Assembly: GCF_003813965.1 (NCBI RefSeq)
Contig: NZ_CP033896.1
Coordinates: 2,666,001-2,730,000 of the forward strand
Length of the DNA stretch: 64,000 bases
Reading direction: 5' to 3'
Source: Corynebacterium choanae
GTDB lineage: Bacteria > Actinomycetota > Actinomycetes > Mycobacteriales > Mycobacteriaceae
The position numbers and the translations under genes are program-made. The notes beneath the pieces were generated by a model. That model was not told the origin of the DNA. It did no database searches and was given only the letters and a program-made list of their open reading frames with translations. Below are positions 61,663 to 64,000 of this stretch, one piece after another (position 1 is the stretch's first letter; each line of letters opens with the position of its first letter).

Positions 61663-62341
61663 CGTTGATGAGGTCAATGACCAGCAAACTTACTTTTGCA
61701 GGTTGTTGGCCTTTTCGCATGTCTAGGCAGCGGTGGCTAAGAGGGAGCCAGGGGATAGAAATTGGAATGCCATAGCATTCGCCGCATTCCGCTTGTCACC
61801 TGCTTGTCACCCGGGTCGTAGCAGATGCGGCCGATGTGAGGATACGGTGTCACCGCCCCCAATCGGATATTCGCACCCGGAAATCACCTGGGAAACTGGT
61901 TACCGTATGCCAGCAGCGAAGCGGTGGGGTGCCCCGCAATCTGCGGGATAGTGCTGTAGCGTTGCCGCCGGGTCACGACTGGGGCGACGATAAACCGGCG
62001 GCTCACCGGTCATTACCATATAGGCTGGCGGATCGATCTTTTTTCAACGCTTGCCACAGCCCTGCTGTGAACCTCTGATTTCGCAGCAATACCAGCTTGC
62101 AGGCACTACCCCACCGGTCACCGCGTTGGGGCCGGTGGGGTGGGTTGGCCGGGTAAGGATGCTTACTCCATTTAGCGCTAGCTGGCTGCTGCCGCCACGC
62201 GGGCAAGCATGTGGTGGTTTTTGCACAATATGCTGCACGGTATGGGCAAGTGATCCAACCGGGTGTTGCTGGCTTTTCCTGCCCGGCAGTTTGCCACTGT
62301 CCAAGCTGAGGATTGCCCGGACTACCAGCTCTTTTTCAAGG
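61663..62341. other. Gene-poor region after tRNA-Pro
   Basis: About 680 bases between the tRNA and the YhgE/Pip gene. A weak stem GCAAA/TTTGC followed by GGCCTTTTC (about 61685-61718) may end the tRNA transcript. No integrase, attachment-site duplication or convincing gene is seen. Confidence 0.5.
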
Positions 62342-64000
62342 TTATGCTTTGTCGCGGGGTAGGGTTTCCGGATCGTTGACAGTATCGTTTATGACGATAG
62401 TATCCGGCGCCACTGGGGTGGTGAGTTCTGCCGCAATGGGACGGGCGTCGTCAACGTTGCCGGTGTCAATACCGCCGTCACGAATCGCAGCAACCTGCTG
62501 CTCATGATGTTTGCGCTCGAGGGGGTTGGAAACCCCGTAGAGCCGATCAAGTTCTGCAATCGCCGCCAGTTCTTTATTGTCACCGACGAGTTTGCTGCTA
62601 ATCAGCGAACCAATAATGGCACACAACACAATGGTGCCGGTGAGCACAGCGAGCGCTACCGTGATCTGTGCTGTAGGGGCGCCATTACCGATCGCGGTCA
62701 GCGCTGCGGTGGGATAGTGCAGCGGCATCGCATGAACAAGCACAGTTGCCACCGTTGACAATTCTTCATGGGCGGCTTGCTTCCATGCCCAAGAAACCAC
62801 TGCTACCTGAGTGAACATGCCAACAATAATCGCGATCCGGCCAGTGTTTGCGCCAAGGGCAGTAATCGCCACCCGCGCTAACCCACTTGCCGCCGCATAG
62901 GAAAGACCAATTGTTACCAGCATCATGAGGGCTGGTAGCACACCGGGGAATCCGGCAACGATACACAGCAGCACCACCGTGGTGACAGTCATGCCGACCC
63001 CGGCGGTGATTTGTGGGCTAGTGAAAAACTTACGCATCGGCAGTCGATGCCAAGGGCGGGCAATCATCCAAGTGGCGGCACCAGCAAACATGATGATCGC
63101 GGCGATAAGCAGGGCAACCAACGGGGAGAGGACGCGTTGCTGCATCGCATCGGATTGTGTGTCCTGTTCGGCAGCGGAAGTCTGCTGTGTCGCATTTGCC
63201 CCTGGTGTTGCCGTGGTGGTTGGGGCGCTGGAGGCAGCAGCCGATTGCTTGCTGGTTGACGACGAGGCGTTAGGTGCTGCTGCCGCTGCCGCCGGTGCCC
63301 CCGGTAAACTCCGGGAGATCGCAGTGACATTGTCCTGGTTTTGTTTCGCCATTTGGGCAATACGATCAGCACCATTATCAAGTTTTGTGACCGCGTCGGA
63401 AAGTTTGCTGGTTTCCCCACGGGCACTCTGCAGGCCGGCGGCAAGCTCTTTGGCGCCTTTTGTCGCAGTATAAATACCGTCATGATACGGCTGACCGGGA
63501 GTGTTTAACTGGTCGGCCACCTGCCGGGAACCGGTTTTTAACTCCCCGAGTTTGCCAAGCATCTCTGGGGGGATCTGCAGATTCACCAGCTCGGTGCGGG
63601 CAGCGATAAGTTTCAATCGGGCATCGGCAATCTGTGGATCTTTCGAATCGGCAAGCAGCGTATCCACCTCGGCGATCGCAGCGAGCATCTGATCCCGAAT
63701 TACTGGGATTTGGGCGACCTGATCAACAGCAAACCCCACCCCATCGGCTACTTCGGTGGCACCACGACCAAGCTCAGCAGTCCCGTTTTGCAGCTGCACC
63801 ATACCATCGGCTAACGCCTGCGCCCCATCGGCGGCCTCGTTGGTTTTCGTGACAAGTTCTGGGGCGGCATCAGCAAACTGTTGGGTGCCGGCGGCCAGTT
63901 CACCGGTTGCGGTGGTTAAAAACCCGGCTTGCGTGTGAGCAGTTGCCACAGCCCGTTTCGCAGGGGTGAGCGCTTGCGCATCGAGCCCGGTCGCACCCGG
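62342..64000 (-). CDS. YhgE/Pip-family membrane protein, N-terminus beyond window
   Basis: At least 552 codons; the frame is open through the right edge, so the start is outside. The N-terminal visible part (about 300 residues) is helical and coiled-coil-like, with repeated patterns AAGTQQFADAAPEL, ADGAQALADGMVQLQNGTAEL and LAAGLQSARGE. These are typical of YhgE/Pip (phage infection protein) ectodomains. A Ser/Thr/Ala-rich stretch follows, then about five membrane helices of ABC-2-like type and a cytoplasmic tail. Such proteins resemble ESX/type VII EsaA-like factors or ABC-2 transporters; the role here is unknown. Confidence 0.85.
   Translation of the reverse strand, partial: PGATGLDAQALTPAKRAVATAHTQAGFLTTATGELAAGTQQFADAAPELVTKTNEAADGAQALADGMVQLQNGTAELGRGATEVADGVGFAVDQVAQIPVIRDQMLAAIAEVDTLLADSKDPQIADARLKLIAARTELVNLQIPPEMLGKLGELKTGSRQVADQLNTPGQPYHDGIYTATKGAKELAAGLQSARGETSKLSDAVTKLDNGADRIAQMAKQNQDNVTAISRSLPGAPAAAAAAPNASSSTSKQSAAASSAPTTTATPGANATQQTSAAEQDTQSDAMQQRVLSPLVALLIAAIIMFAGAATWMIARPWHRLPMRKFFTSPQITAGVGMTVTTVVLLCIVAGFPGVLPALMMLVTIGLSYAAASGLARVAITALGANTGRIAIIVGMFTQVAVVSWAWKQAAHEELSTVATVLVHAMPLHYPTAALTAIGNGAPTAQITVALAVLTGTIVLCAIIGSLISSKLVGDNKELAAIAELDRLYGVSNPLERKHHEQQVAAIRDGGIDTGNVDDARPIAAELTTPVAPDTIVINDTVNDPETLPRDKA

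Overview
The window looks like the chromosome of a Corynebacterium species (Mycobacteriales). Three things point there. It carries a 227-residue GlxR-type cAMP regulator. It has SpaA-type sortase-assembled pili with a class C sortase. Its gene order follows, almost gene for gene, the mycobacterial block from about Rv3631 to Rv3683: GT2, DUF2304, holB, adenylate cyclase, topA, csp, DEAH helicase, Tad cluster, HAD phosphatase, Rv3662c-like, holin-like, ephE-like, marP, CoA Nudix, TlpA, nth, crp/glxR, MBL, RidA, DUF4177, whiB4, ponA2, metallophosphoesterase. The species cannot be settled from the sequence alone.

Layout. 1-1.9 kb: end of a glycosyltransferase, a DUF2304 membrane protein and a membrane-anchored DsbA-like protein. 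1.9-3.9 kb: a gene-free, A/C-rich stretch with five copies of a repeat core, three of them in ~365-bp tandem units. 3.9-10.8 kb: transporters (NhaC-type antiporter, MFS, DctA-type symporter), a DUF4241 protein and a small monooxygenase. 11-19.5 kb: a two-domain VOC/PhnB protein, tRNA-Thr, holB, a membrane adenylate cyclase, topA and a cold-shock gene. 19.5-31.3 kb: MrfA/DUF1998-type helicase, a seven-gene Tad secretion/pilus operon on the minus strand, HAD phosphatase, an Rv3662c-like protein and a holin-like protein. 31.8-40.8 kb: alpha/beta hydrolase, MarP protease, CoA pyrophosphatase, TlpA-like thioredoxin, endonuclease III, a 29-residue membrane peptide and glxR. 41.2-49.5 kb: a sortase-assembled pilus operon (tip adhesin, major pilin, sortase C, base-type pilin) placed between glxR and the MBL/RidA pair, which are near neighbours in mycobacteria. 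It is followed by 2.3 kb without recognisable genes. 51.8-64 kb: MBL hydrolase, RidA, DUF4177, WhcA/WhiB4, PonA-type PBP, GNAT, a lone PTS EIIB domain, YqeY, metallophosphoesterase, tRNA-Pro and a YhgE/Pip membrane protein cut by the window end.

How the genes fit together. A cAMP producer (CyaB-like) and the cAMP sensor (GlxR) lie about 25 kb apart. Envelope and redox functions cluster: MarP, TlpA, DsbA-like, PonA and WhcA. Two different surface-fibre systems, Tad and sortase pili, are both present. No CRISPR array, insertion sequence, prophage or replication origin was recognised. The least explained elements are the five-copy repeat at 2.1-3.6 kb, the hairpin cluster inside the pilus operon, the odd hydrophobic segment in the base pilin, and the 2.3-kb silent region upstream of the pilus operon.
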